Shown here: piece by piece, positions 1-6,533 of the stretch
How positions within the stretch are numbered: position 1 is the first letter of the stretch
Layout of the letters: each line of letters begins with the position of its first letter
Translations under genes and position numbers: made by a program
The notes under the pieces: generated by a model
The model's input: only the letters and a program-made list of their open reading frames with translations
Told to the model about the DNA's origin: nothing
Databases searched by the model: none
DNA from: Methylobacterium sp.
GTDB lineage: Bacteria > Pseudomonadota > Alphaproteobacteria > Rhizobiales > Beijerinckiaceae
Length of the DNA: 6,854 bases
Assembly: GCA_021154065.1 (NCBI GenBank)
Contig: JAJKJG010000190.1
Location: 1 to 6,854 of the forward strand
Direction of reading: 5' to 3'

Positions 1-1550
1 AGCGTGCCGATCGGGATCAGGCGCTCGCCGAACAGCGAATGCGACAGGCCGAGCGCCGAGAGCAGGATGAACAGGTTCATCTCGGCGATGCCGAGCTCGA
101 TGTGCTGGCCCTTCGGTCCGAACTCCCAGGCATAGGTCGAGGGGATGCGCTCGGCCTTGAAGGTGTCCTTCATCTCCTCGCGCGCGAAGAGGCCGCGCCG
201 GTTCACCCAGGCGCCGAGATTGGTCGAGACGGTGACGTCGGGCGACGTCGTGACGATGCGGGAGGCCAAGGGCTCGTCCGAGCGGGCGAGCTCGTTGAGG
301 ATCAGCCCGAAGCCCTGCTGCGTCGCCATCGCGGCCTGCTTCGGCGCCGCAATGGCGTCCGGCACGGGAATGGGCGGCGCCTCGAGCCGGCGCCTGCCCT
401 TGGCCCGGAACGGCACCGCGTCGAGGAACCGCTGCAGCGTGTCGGCCGGGATCGACAGCCCCTCGAACTTGTCCCATTCGTGGCCCGGCCGCACCTTGGC
501 GCTCGTGCGATAGCCCTCCATCTGCGTCGGCGTCAGAAGGCCGGAGTGGTTGTCCTTGTGGCCGGCGAGCGGCAGGCCGACGCCCTTGATGGTGTAGGCG
601 ATGAACACCACCGGGCGGTCGTGGTCGATCGCCTCGAAGGCCTCGAGGAGGCTCGGCAGATCGTGGCCGCCGAGGTTCGCCATCAGCCGCCCGAGCGCCT
701 CGTCGGAGCGCTTGTCGATCAGCCGCGACACCGGACCCTGGTCGCCGAGATCGTCGAGGAGGCGGCGTCGCCAGGCCGCCCCGCCCTGGAAGGTCAGCGC
801 CGAGTAGAGCTGGTTCGGGCAGCTATCGATCCAGGCGCGGAGCTTGTCGCCGCCGGGCTCGGCGAAGGCCTGCGTCATCAGCGACCCGTATTTGAGGGTC
901 ACCACCTCCCAGCCGAAGGCGCGAAAGATCGCCTCGAAGCGGTCGTAGAGGCCCTCGCGGACGACGGCGTCGAGGCTCTGCCTGTTGTAGTCGACGATCC
1001 ACCAGGTATTGCGCACCCCCTGCTTCCACCCCTCGAGCAGCGCCTCGAAGATGTTGCCCTCGTCCATCTCGGCATCGCCGACGAGGGCAATCATGCGGCC
1101 CTCGGGGCGGTCCTTCGCCCAGCCATGCGCCTTGACGTAATCCTGGACGAGGCTCGCGAAGAGGGTCTGTGCGACGCCGAGGCCGACCGAGCCGGTGGAG
1201 AAATCGACGTCGTCAGCATCCTTGGTGCGGGACGGATAGCTCTGCGCGCCCTTGTAGCCGCGGAAATTCTCGAGCTTGTCCCGGGTCTGGTGGCCGAGAA
1301 GATATTGGATGGCGTGGTAGACGGGGCTCGCATGCGGCTTCACCGCGACCCGGTCCTCGGGGCGCAGGGCTGCGAAATAGAGCGCCGTCATGATCGTCGC
1401 GAGCGAGGCCGAGGAGGCCTGGTGGCCGCCGACTTTCAGGCCGTCGCCGCTCGCCCGCAGGTGGTTCGCGTTGTGGATGGTCCAGGTCGAGAGCCACAGC
1501 ACCTTGCGCTCGAGCTCGGCGAGGAAGGGCAGGCGGGGATCTTGCGTCAT
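1..1550 (-). CDS. AceE-like 2-oxoacid dehydrogenase E1 / transketolase-family protein (N-terminal part, runs off left edge)
   Basis: Read from ATG at 1550, the frame stays open for 516 codons to the window edge, so the C-terminus is missing. It resembles homodimeric pyruvate dehydrogenase E1 (AceE) and transketolases, which use thiamine diphosphate for C-C bond chemistry in the cytoplasm. Visible marks are KPHASPVYHA near residue 71 (compare GHISPGVYA in AceE), NFRGYKGAQSYPS near 95, and the cofactor/Mg motif GDAEMDEGN at about 158-166 followed by N189, matching the GDG-X(25-30)-N pattern with Ala for the last Gly. IELGIAEMN near 484-492 is placed like the segment carrying the catalytic Glu that activates the cofactor (candidate E490). 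The start has no clear Shine-Dalgarno, but no other ATG or GTG lies in frame back to 1650. A possible promoter on the minus strand is TTGCGG (1606-1611), 17 nt, CTAGGG (1583-1588). No E2 or E3 gene is visible, so pyruvate, another 2-oxoacid or a sugar phosphate could be the substrate. The family is secure; the exact reaction is not. Confidence 0.85.
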   Translation of the reverse strand, partial: MTQDPRLPFLAELERKVLWLSTWTIHNANHLRASGDGLKVGGHQASSASLATIMTALYFAALRPEDRVAVKPHASPVYHAIQYLLGHQTRDKLENFRGYKGAQSYPSRTKDADDVDFSTGSVGLGVAQTLFASLVQDYVKAHGWAKDRPEGRMIALVGDAEMDEGNIFEALLEGWKQGVRNTWWIVDYNRQSLDAVVREGLYDRFEAIFRAFGWEVVTLKYGSLMTQAFAEPGGDKLRAWIDSCPNQLYSALTFQGGAAWRRRLLDDLGDQGPVSRLIDKRSDEALGRLMANLGGHDLPSLLEAFEAIDHDRPVVFIAYTIKGVGLPLAGHKDNHSGLLTPTQMEGYRTSAKVRPGHEWDKFEGLSIPADTLQRFLDAVPFRAKGRRRLEAPPIPVPDAIAAPKQAAMATQQGFGLILNELARSDEPLASRIVTTSPDVTVSTNLGAWVNRRGLFAREEMKDTFKAERIPSTYAWEFGPKGQHIELGIAEMNLFILLSALGLSHSLFGERLIPIGT

Positions 1551-1648
1551 GAGGCCGGGTTCGCGGGGGCGTGGAACCGCGACCCTAGGGCAAGGGCCGA
1601 CGCCTCCGCAATCTCGCTGCGCGAAGCTCGTCAGGCAGGCTTGCGCGG

Positions 1649-1676
1649 TTGACCCCCCGCCGCCTTCCCCCTATCT
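1649..1676 (+). promoter_or_regulatory. Promoter of the tRNA-Lys gene
   Basis: TTGAC (1649-1653) is followed by 17 nt and then CTATCT (1671-1676). This closely fits the alphaproteobacterial housekeeping promoter consensus CTTGAC-N17-CTATAT. The mature tRNA begins at 1690, 13 nt past the -10 hexamer, so the predicted transcription start would leave only a few bases of 5' leader. Element sequences and spacing are seen directly; use as a promoter is inferred. Confidence 0.6.
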
Positions 1677-1689
1677 CCCCTCCACCTCC

Positions 1690-1765
1690 GAGCGCGTAGC
1701 TCAGCCGGTAGAGCATCTGACTTTTAATCAGGAGGTCCTGGGTTCGAGTCCCAGCGCGCTCACCA
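1690..1765 (+). tRNA. tRNA-Lys (anticodon UUU), CCA encoded
   Basis: The 76-nt sequence folds into a full cloverleaf. The acceptor stem is GAGCGCG (1690-1696) with CGCGCTC (1755-1761). The anticodon stem TCTGA/TCAGG encloses loop CTTTTAA, with anticodon TTT at 1723-1725. The T arm is CTGGG (1738-1742), loop TTCGAGT, CCCAG (1750-1754). The discriminator is A1762 and CCA is encoded at 1763-1765. TTT with A at position 37 identifies a lysine tRNA that reads AAA and AAG. It stands alone, divergent from the E1-like gene and convergent with the sulfate operon. tRNA 3' ends are common integration sites, but no integrase or repeated 3' end follows; cysA ends 48 bp downstream. Confidence 0.97.
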
Positions 1766-1774
1766 ATGAATTCA

Positions 1775-1796
1775 GTGCTTTAGAACCATAAAGCGC
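1775..1796. terminator. Possible stem-loop between tRNA-Lys and cysA
   Basis: GCTTTA (1777-1782) and TAAAGC (1789-1794) form a perfect 6-bp inverted repeat with a 6-nt loop. A T-G and then a G-C pair can be added outward, giving 8 bp. It lies in the 48-bp gap where the tRNA and the sulfate operon converge, so it could end transcription from one or both sides. There is no T-run on the tRNA side. In the cysA direction the stem is followed only by a mildly T-containing TGAATTCATT, so it is at best a weak intrinsic terminator. Confidence 0.3.
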
Positions 1797-1813
1797 CGCC
1801 GTCCCGCCGCTGC

Positions 1814-2878
1814 CTACCGCTTTGCGAAGAAGCACGGCAACCTGAGCTGGACGGTGCAGCGGCTCCCCGCTTTGAGGCGAAGCTCTTCCAGCGGTTCGCG
1901 GCCGATCTCCGCGGCGATCACTTGGCCTTTGTAGGAAAGCTCGACCCAGGCCTTGGGACCGAGCACGGTCACGAGGCGCACCGCGGCGGCATCCGGGAGC
2001 GTCGCGTCTTCGCTCAAATCCGTATTCTCCGGAACGCGGAGCACGACATCGTGCGGGCGCACGAAGGCGATGGCCGGCCCGTCCGGCAGCCCGTCGACGG
2101 CGAACGCCTTGTCGCCGAGGCGCGCCCCGCCGTTCTCGACCACGCAGTCGAAGGCGTTGGTGCGGCCGAGGAAGTCATAGACGAACGGGCTCTGCGGCCC
2201 CTCATAGACCTCGGTCGGCGAGCCCACCTGCTCGATCCGGCCCGCGGCCATGATTGCGACCCGATCGGCCAATGCCAGCGCCTCTTCCTGGTCGTGCGTC
2301 ACGAAGATCGTGGTGAGCCCCGTCGGATCGTGCAGGTCGCGCAGCCAGCGCCGGAGCTCCACCCGGACCTTGGCGTCGAGCGCGCCGAAAGGTTCGTCGA
2401 GCAGGAGCACCTTCGGCTCCGTCGCGAGGGCGCGGGCAAGCGCAACGCGCTGGCGCTGCCCGCCCGAGAGCTGCCCCGGAAAGCGGTCGCCGAGGCCGTC
2501 GAGCTGGACAAGGTGCAGGAGACGCTCCACGCGCTCGGCGATCTCGTTCCGAGGCGGGCGGCTCGGCCGCGGGCGTACCTTCAGCCCGAACGCGACGTTG
2601 TTGAAGACGCTCATGTGCCCAAACAAGGCATAGTGCTGAAAGACCATTCCGACTTGGCGCTCGGCGATCGGCAGCGCCTGCGCCTCCGCACCATCGAACA
2701 GCACGCGCCCTGTATCGGCGAATTCGAGACCCGCGAGCATGCGCAGCAGCGTGGTCTTGCCCGAGCCGGATGGGCCGAGAAGGCCGAGGAACTCGCGCTC
2801 GCCGATCTCGAGGTCGACGCGGTCGAGCACGAGCGTCGCCCCGAAACGCTTCGTGAGCTGTTCGACCGCGATCCGCAT
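1814..2878 (-). CDS. cysA: Sulfate/thiosulfate ABC transporter ATP-binding protein CysA
   Basis: This is the cytoplasmic ATPase that powers sulfate/thiosulfate import (354 aa, normal for the family). Every nucleotide-binding motif is present: Walker A GPSGSGKT at residues 35-42, Q-loop Gln81, ABC signature LSGGQ at 137-141, Walker B VLLLDE at 157-162, D-loop ALD at 166-168 and switch His195 in FVTHDQEEA. Residues from about 240 to the end form a TOBE-type regulatory domain, including [10 protein letters not shown], as in CysA and related importers. ATG at 2878 lies 9 bp after the cysW stop; a purine-rich GAGGGTGG overlapping that stop serves as ribosome binding site. It is the last gene of sbp-cysT-cysW-cysA. 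The general fold is shared with other importers such as those for molybdate or spermidine, but the sbp/cysT/cysW neighbours settle the substrate. The frame is intact, unlike both permease genes upstream. Confidence 0.95.
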   Translation of the reverse strand: MRIAVEQLTKRFGATLVLDRVDLEIGEREFLGLLGPSGSGKTTLLRMLAGLEFADTGRVLFDGAEAQALPIAERQVGMVFQHYALFGHMSVFNNVAFGLKVRPRPSRPPRNEIAERVERLLHLVQLDGLGDRFPGQLSGGQRQRVALARALATEPKVLLLDEPFGALDAKVRVELRRWLRDLHDPTGLTTIFVTHDQEEALALADRVAIMAAGRIEQVGSPTEVYEGPQSPFVYDFLGRTNAFDCVVENGGARLGDKAFAVDGLPDGPAIAFVRPHDVVLRVPENTDLSEDATLPDAAAVRLVTVLGPKAWVELSYKGQVIAAEIGREPLEELRLKAGSRCTVQLRLPCFFAKR

Positions 2879-2887
2879 CCACCACCC

Positions 2888-3777
2888 TCAATGCGCCCGC
2901 GCCGCCCCGACCGCAGTCCCGAGGCGCCACTCGAGCACGGTTTTGATCGCCAGCGTGACGAGCGCCATCAGGGTCAGGAGCGAGGCGACCGCGAACGCGG
3001 CCGCAAAGGCATAGTCGTTATAGAGCACCTCGATGTGCAGCGGCATGGTGTTCGTGAGCCCGATGATGTGAGCCGAGACCACGGCGACGGCGCCGAACTC
3101 GCCGATCGCCCGGCCATTGCAAAGCAGGACGCCGTAGAGAAGCCCCCATTTGATGTTCGGCAGCGTCACGCGCCAGAAGATCTGGCGGCCGCTGGCGCCG
3201 AGCACGACGGCGGCCTCTTCTTGGCTGGTGCCTTGGCTGTCCATCAGCGGGATCAGCTCGCGCGCGACGAAAGGCAGCGTAACGAACAGCGTCGCAAGGG
3301 CGATGCCGGGTACCGCAAGATGATCTTGATGCCATGGGCAGCAAGCCAAGGGCCAAAGAGGCCCTGCAATCCGAACAGCAGCACGTAAACGAGGCCGGCC
3401 ACGACCGGCGACACCGAGAACGGAACGTCGATCAGCGTCAAGAGAAGGCTCTTGCCGCGGAACTGGAATTTGGTAATCGACCACGCGGCGGCAAGACCGA
3501 AGGCGGTGTTCAGCGGCACGCAGATCGCGGCGGTCAGAACGGTGAGCCGGATCGCAGCGCGCGCTTCGGGCTCAAAGAGTGCGGCGAAATAGACGCGCGC
3601 GCCCTCGCGGAAAGCCTCGACGAAAACGACGACGAGCGGCAGCACCAGAAAAAAGGCGAGAAACACCAGCGCGAGCCCGATCAGGGCGGCGCGGACGTGG
3701 GCAGGCTCGGTCAGCGGCAGTCGCATGCCCGCCTGGGGGATAGAGCGGAGCTCAGTGACGGTTGCCGGCTCAGCCAC
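2888..3777 (-). pseudogene. cysW: Sulfate ABC transporter permease CysW, interrupted by a 1-nt frameshift
   Basis: This is the second inner-membrane permease of the sulfate/thiosulfate importer. The N-terminal frame starts at GTG 3777 and has a strong first membrane segment (about residues 31-54) and typical CysW sequence ([17 protein letters not shown] near 117-133) through HGIKII at about 148-153. It then turns to nonsense. CysW sequence resumes at once in the other frame with [20 protein letters not shown], then the EAA loop that docks on CysA ([20 protein letters not shown]) and a normal end at 2888. The break lies at about 3311-3319, where ATCATCTTGCGGTA has one base fewer than needed; one extra base gives I-I-F-A-V-P. 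The restored protein would be 296 aa, the usual CysW size. GTG is chosen because GGAGG lies 8 nt upstream. It overlaps the end of cysT by 8 nt. No slippery site suggests programmed frameshifting. A sequencing error is a real alternative to a true pseudogene; the family call is secure. Confidence 0.9.
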
Positions 3778-4625
3778 CTTGCCGCCTCCGCGTCCACGCC
3801 TGCAGGAGGTTGATCGCGAAGAGAAGAACGAAAGAGGCGATCAGCATCAGCGCGGCGATCACGGTCGCGCGGGCGTAGTCGAATTGCTCGAGCTTGATGA
3901 CGATGAGCAGCGGCATGATCTCCGTGTATCCAGGCATGTTGCCGGCGATGAAGATCACCGACCCGTACTCGCCGATGGCGCGCGCGAAGGCGAGGGTGGA
4001 CCCGGTGAGAACCGCCGGGAGCAGCGGCGGCAGGATGACCCGCCGCAGGATATGGAAGCGGCTCGCCCCCAGGAGCGCCGCTGCCTCCTCGTGCTCCCGC
4101 TCGCGCTCCCGCAGCACCGGCTCGACGGTCCGTACGACGAAGGGCAGGCCGACGAAGACGAGCGCGATCAAGATGCCGAGGGGCGTGAAGGCGATGCGGA
4201 GGTCGAGGCCCGACAGGGGCCGCCCGATCCAGCCCGTCGTCGTACAGCGAGGTCAGGGCGATGCCGGCGACCGCGGTCGGCAGTCCGAAAGGCAGGTCGA
4301 TCAGCGCATCGACGAAACGCCTGCCTGGAAACCGGTAGCGCACGAGGACCCACGCGATGAGGACACCGAAGACGGCGTTGACGAGAGCGGCGAAGAACGC
4401 GGTTCCGAAGCTGACGCGGAACGCCGCGAGCGTGCGCGGGTTTGAAAGCTCGGCCCAGAGCTTCGTCCAGCCGACGCCGGCCGCTTGGATGAAGAGCACC
4501 AGCAGCGGGATCAGCACGATGAGCGTGAGATAGCTGAGCGTGAAGCCGAGCGTGAGGCCGAAACCCGGTAGGACCCTCCGCCGGCGCCATGGCTCGGCCG
4601 CGACCGCCGCTGTTGTCGTTGCCAT
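3770..4625 (-). pseudogene. cysT: Sulfate ABC transporter permease CysT (CysU), interrupted by a frameshift
   Basis: This is the first inner-membrane permease of the sulfate/thiosulfate importer, partner of CysW. From ATG 4625 the frame encodes a basic N-terminus (WRRRR, 13-17), a first membrane segment at about 22-46 and typical CysT sequence ending IDLPFGLPTAVAGIALTSLY (about 109-128). After Y-D-D the frame becomes Arg/Pro/His-rich nonsense. CysT sequence continues directly in another frame: GWIGRPLSGLDLRIAFTPLG, then LIALVFVGLPFVVRTVEPVL, the EAA loop EHEEAAALLGASRFHILRRV and final membrane segments, stopping at TGA 3770. The lesion lies at about 4233-4241, where TACGACGACGGGCTGG needs one base removed (GGG to GG gives Y-D-D-G-W) or two added. 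The restored length is about 284-285 aa, normal for CysT. The start lies 4 bp after the sbp stop, with only a weak purine stretch upstream. It could be an error or a real recent inactivation; the family call is secure. Confidence 0.9.
3785..3789 (-). promoter_or_regulatory. Shine-Dalgarno deciding the GTG start of cysW
   Basis: On the minus strand GGAGG sits 8 nt before GTG (3777-3775). This strong, well-spaced site inside the end of cysT supports the GTG start and the 8-nt overlap of the cysT stop with cysW, consistent with translational coupling of the two permeases. Confidence 0.7.
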
Positions 4626-4629
4626 CGCG

Positions 4630-5634
4630 TCAGCTTCCCGGCCGATAGATCTGGTCGAAAACGCCGCCTTCGGCGAAGTGCGTTTTTTGGGCCGCCGCCC
4701 AGCCGCCGAAATCGGCGATGCTCAGCATCTCGAGCTTCGGAAACCGGTCGGCATAGCGCGCGGCGACCTCCGGGACGGACGGGCGCAGGTAATGCTCGGC
4801 CGCGAGTGCCTGCCCCTCCGGGGTGTAGAGGTACTCGAGATAAGCCTGCGCCAGCGCGCGCGTTCCGCGACGGTCGACGACCCGGTCGACGAGGGCAACT
4901 GGCGGTTCGGCAAGCACGCTCAAGCTCGGCACGACGATCTCGAGCTCGCCGTTGGCGATCTCGCTTGTGGCCAGAAGCGCCTCGCTCTCCCACGCGACGT
5001 GCACATCGCCGATGCCGCGCCGGACGAAGGTGATCGTCGACCCGCGCGCGCCGGTATCGAGCACCGGAGCGTTTCGGTAGAGCGCCGCGACGAAATCGCG
5101 GGCCCGTCCCTCGTCCCCGCCGTTGTTCTTGAACGCGTAACCCCAGGCGGCGAGGTAATTCCAGCGCGCCCCGCCGCTTGTCTTAGGGTTCGGCGTGACG
5201 ATCTGCACGCCCGGCTTGATCAGGTCGGGCCAGTCGCGAATTCCTTTCGGGTTGCCCTTGCGCACGACGAGCACGATCGTGGAGGTGTAAGGGGCGCTAT
5301 TGTGCGGCAGGCGCTGCTGCCAATCCTTCGGCAGCAGGTCGGTCCGGCTGGCGATGGCGTCGATATCCGGGGCGAGCGCCAGTGTCACCACATCGGCCTC
5401 GAGCCCATAGATCACGGCACGCGCTTGGGCGCCGGAGCCGCCGTGCGATTGATACACACGGACCGTTTCGCCCCGCTCGGCGTGCCGGCGCGCCGTGAAC
5501 GCCTTGTTGACGGCTGCATAGAAGCGCCGGGTCGGATCGTACGAGGCGTTCAAAAGCGTGGTTTGCGCCGCCGCCTGCAACGGATCGAGCAGCTGCCACA
5601 CCACGAGGAGGGCGAGCGAGCGCCGAATCAGCAC
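4630..5634 (-). CDS. sbp: Periplasmic sulfate-binding protein of the sulfate ABC transporter
   Basis: This is the secreted solute-binding protein that captures sulfate (or thiosulfate) in the periplasm and delivers it to the CysT/CysW channel. With GTG 5634 as start it is 334 aa, normal for Sbp/CysP. The N-terminus is a signal peptide: LIRR, a hydrophobic run, then AAA before Gln24, a plausible signal peptidase I site. The mature protein opens with [13 protein letters not shown], a hallmark of the family. [10 protein letters not shown] (about 61-70), NPKTSGGAR (about 149-157, matching the known NPK[ST]SG family signature) and [12 protein letters not shown] (about 210-221) are further conserved segments. 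A TTG at 5655 in the same frame would add seven residues ahead of the signal peptide; GTG is preferred because GGAGGT precedes it and the signal peptide then has a normal length. It is first in sbp-cysT-cysW-cysA, 4 bp ahead of cysT. Sbp and CysP cannot be told apart by eye, so the symbol is approximate. Confidence 0.93.
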   Translation of the reverse strand: MLIRRSLALLVVWQLLDPLQAAAQTTLLNASYDPTRRFYAAVNKAFTARRHAERGETVRVYQSHGGSGAQARAVIYGLEADVVTLALAPDIDAIASRTDLLPKDWQQRLPHNSAPYTSTIVLVVRKGNPKGIRDWPDLIKPGVQIVTPNPKTSGGARWNYLAAWGYAFKNNGGDEGRARDFVAALYRNAPVLDTGARGSTITFVRRGIGDVHVAWESEALLATSEIANGELEIVVPSLSVLAEPPVALVDRVVDRRGTRALAQAYLEYLYTPEGQALAAEHYLRPSVPEVAARYADRFPKLEMLSIADFGGWAAAQKTHFAEGGVFDQIYRPGS

Positions 5635-5637
5635 AGG

Positions 5638-5643
5638 ACCTCC
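5638..5643 (-). promoter_or_regulatory. Shine-Dalgarno deciding the GTG start of sbp
   Basis: GGAGGT on the minus strand precedes GTG (5634-5632) with only 3-4 nt between them. This is shorter than usual but is the only strong site near the signal peptide. The TTG at 5655 has no comparable purine stretch before it. Confidence 0.5.
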
Positions 5644-5664
5644 AAGCGCAGCCAAGCTGCAAAG

Positions 5665-5695
5665 TAATAGCTCCGGGCGAGGCAGGGTTCCGCAA
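5665..5695 (-). promoter_or_regulatory. Weak candidate promoter of the sulfate operon
   Basis: Reading the minus strand, TTGCGG (5695-5690) and CTATTA (5670-5665) lie upstream of sbp, 19 nt apart; 17 is the norm. CTATTA is close to the alphaproteobacterial -10 element, but the -35 match and spacing are poor. I see no recognisable binding site for a sulfur regulator. The 5635-5861 gap between the two divergent operons otherwise holds only a short GC-rich inverted repeat, GGCCCG (5730-5735) and CGGGCC (5744-5749), of unknown meaning. Confidence 0.2.
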
Positions 5696-5861
5696 TCCTA
5701 GCGTCACCGGCCCGCCGCCTCCGATTGCCGGCCCGCGACCGGACGGGCCATGGCTGACGGGCGCTGTGCCGACGCGAGGCTTGCCGAGAGGCGCCGTGAG
5801 GATGCGCTGGACGCCTTCGGTGGCATCGATCAAGCTGCTCAGGTTTGGACGTCTCTTACCC

Positions 5862-6533
5862 ATGCCCACCGTTCTGATCACCGGTTGCGACACCGGCCTC
5901 GGCGTCGAGTTCGCGCGCCAGTACGCCGCGGACGGATTTCGCGTGCTGGCGACCTGTCTCGATCACGACAGCGCCGCCGAGACGAGGGCGATCCGGGGCA
6001 TGATCGAGATCCTCCAGCTCGACGTGTCGGATCACGCGGCGATCGAGGCGCTCGCGCGGAAGCTCGATCGCGAGCCGCTCGACATTCTCCTCAGCAATGC
6101 CGGGATCGGCCGGCCGCATCCGCCTTTCGGTCAGACCGATTACGCGTATTGGCGGCGGATCCTCGAGGTCAACCTCATCGGGCCGATGAAGCTTGCCGAG
6201 AGCTTCGTCGAGCATGTGGCGCGAAGCCAGCTCAAGGTCATGGCCTTCGTGTCGAGCCGCATGGGCTCGATCGGCCTCAATCTCACCGGCGGGTCCTACG
6301 CCTATCGTTCTTCGAAGGCCGGGCTCAACGCCGTCGTGAAGGGCCTCGCGGTCGATCTCGCCCCGCGAGGGATCTGCTGCCTGGCGCTGCATCCGGGCTG
6401 GGCGAAGACCGAGCCCGGCGCCCGCGTCGAAGTCGATGCAAGCGTCGCCGGCATGCGCGGTGTCATCCACCGCGCGGGGCGCCACCACACGGGCTCTTTC
6501 CTGACCTACGCCGACCAGCCGCTGCCGTGGTGA
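5862..6533 (+). CDS. Short-chain dehydrogenase/reductase (classical SDR, sniffer/C-factor-like)
   Basis: This is a cytoplasmic NAD(P)-dependent oxidoreductase of 223 aa, at the short end of the classical SDR range. The Rossmann cofactor motif TGCDTGLG is at residues 8-15, LDV at 53-55, SNAG (variant of NNAG) at 78-81, structural Asn104 in EVNLIG, the catalytic Ser within VSS (130-132), and the YRSSK (YxxxK) pair Tyr148/Lys152. LHPGW at 176-180 and a C-terminal GSFLTY...PLPW resemble carbonyl reductases of the sniffer/C-factor group. The substrate cannot be read from the sequence. ATG 5862 is chosen because the beta strand MPTVLITG then begins the protein as in the family; an upstream in-frame ATG at 5802 has a better purine stretch (GAGAGG) but would add an atypical 20-residue tail. 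It is divergent from sbp and overlaps the next gene by 4 nt, so the two are probably co-transcribed. Confidence 0.9.
   Translation: MPTVLITGCDTGLGVEFARQYAADGFRVLATCLDHDSAAETRAIRGMIEILQLDVSDHAAIEALARKLDREPLDILLSNAGIGRPHPPFGQTDYAYWRRILEVNLIGPMKLAESFVEHVARSQLKVMAFVSSRMGSIGLNLTGGSYAYRSSKAGLNAVVKGLAVDLAPRGICCLALHPGWAKTEPGARVEVDASVAGMRGVIHRAGRHHTGSFLTYADQPLPW

Noticed and set aside
39..1652. 537-codon open frame on the plus strand
   Set aside because: It lies antisense to the AceE-like gene, its product is Arg/Glu/His-rich with no family resemblance, and it extends almost to the tRNA. Long antisense frames like this arise from codon bias in GC-rich genomes.
1690..1813. Genomic island attachment site at the tRNA-Lys 3' end
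   Set aside because: No integrase and no duplicate of the tRNA 3' end is present; the next gene is a housekeeping-type transporter subunit 48 bp away.
3311..3319. Programmed ribosomal frameshifting in cysW (and in cysT and the SMP-30 gene)
   Set aside because: No slippery heptamer, stimulatory hairpin or internal Shine-Dalgarno is evident at any of the three sites, and these families are not known to use recoding.
1922..3388. 488-codon open frame on the plus strand across cysA and cysW
   Set aside because: It is antisense to clearly real transporter genes and charged and low-complexity in composition, with no start signal or family motif.
4540..5667. 375-codon open frame on the plus strand opposite sbp
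   Set aside because: It is a mirror of the sbp coding frame; the sbp family motifs on the other strand are decisive.
5730..5749. GGCCCG/CGGGCC inverted repeat as an operator or terminator
   Set aside because: It is only 6 bp of pure GC in a GC-rich intergenic stretch, so chance occurrence is likely; no regulator match and no T-run.
5297..5893. 198-codon minus-strand frame spanning the divergent intergenic region and the sbp 5' end
   Set aside because: It overlaps sbp in another frame and the SDR start on the opposite strand, has no recognisable domain, and is best explained as a shadow frame. The first 50 residues looked mildly protein-like but I could not name a family.
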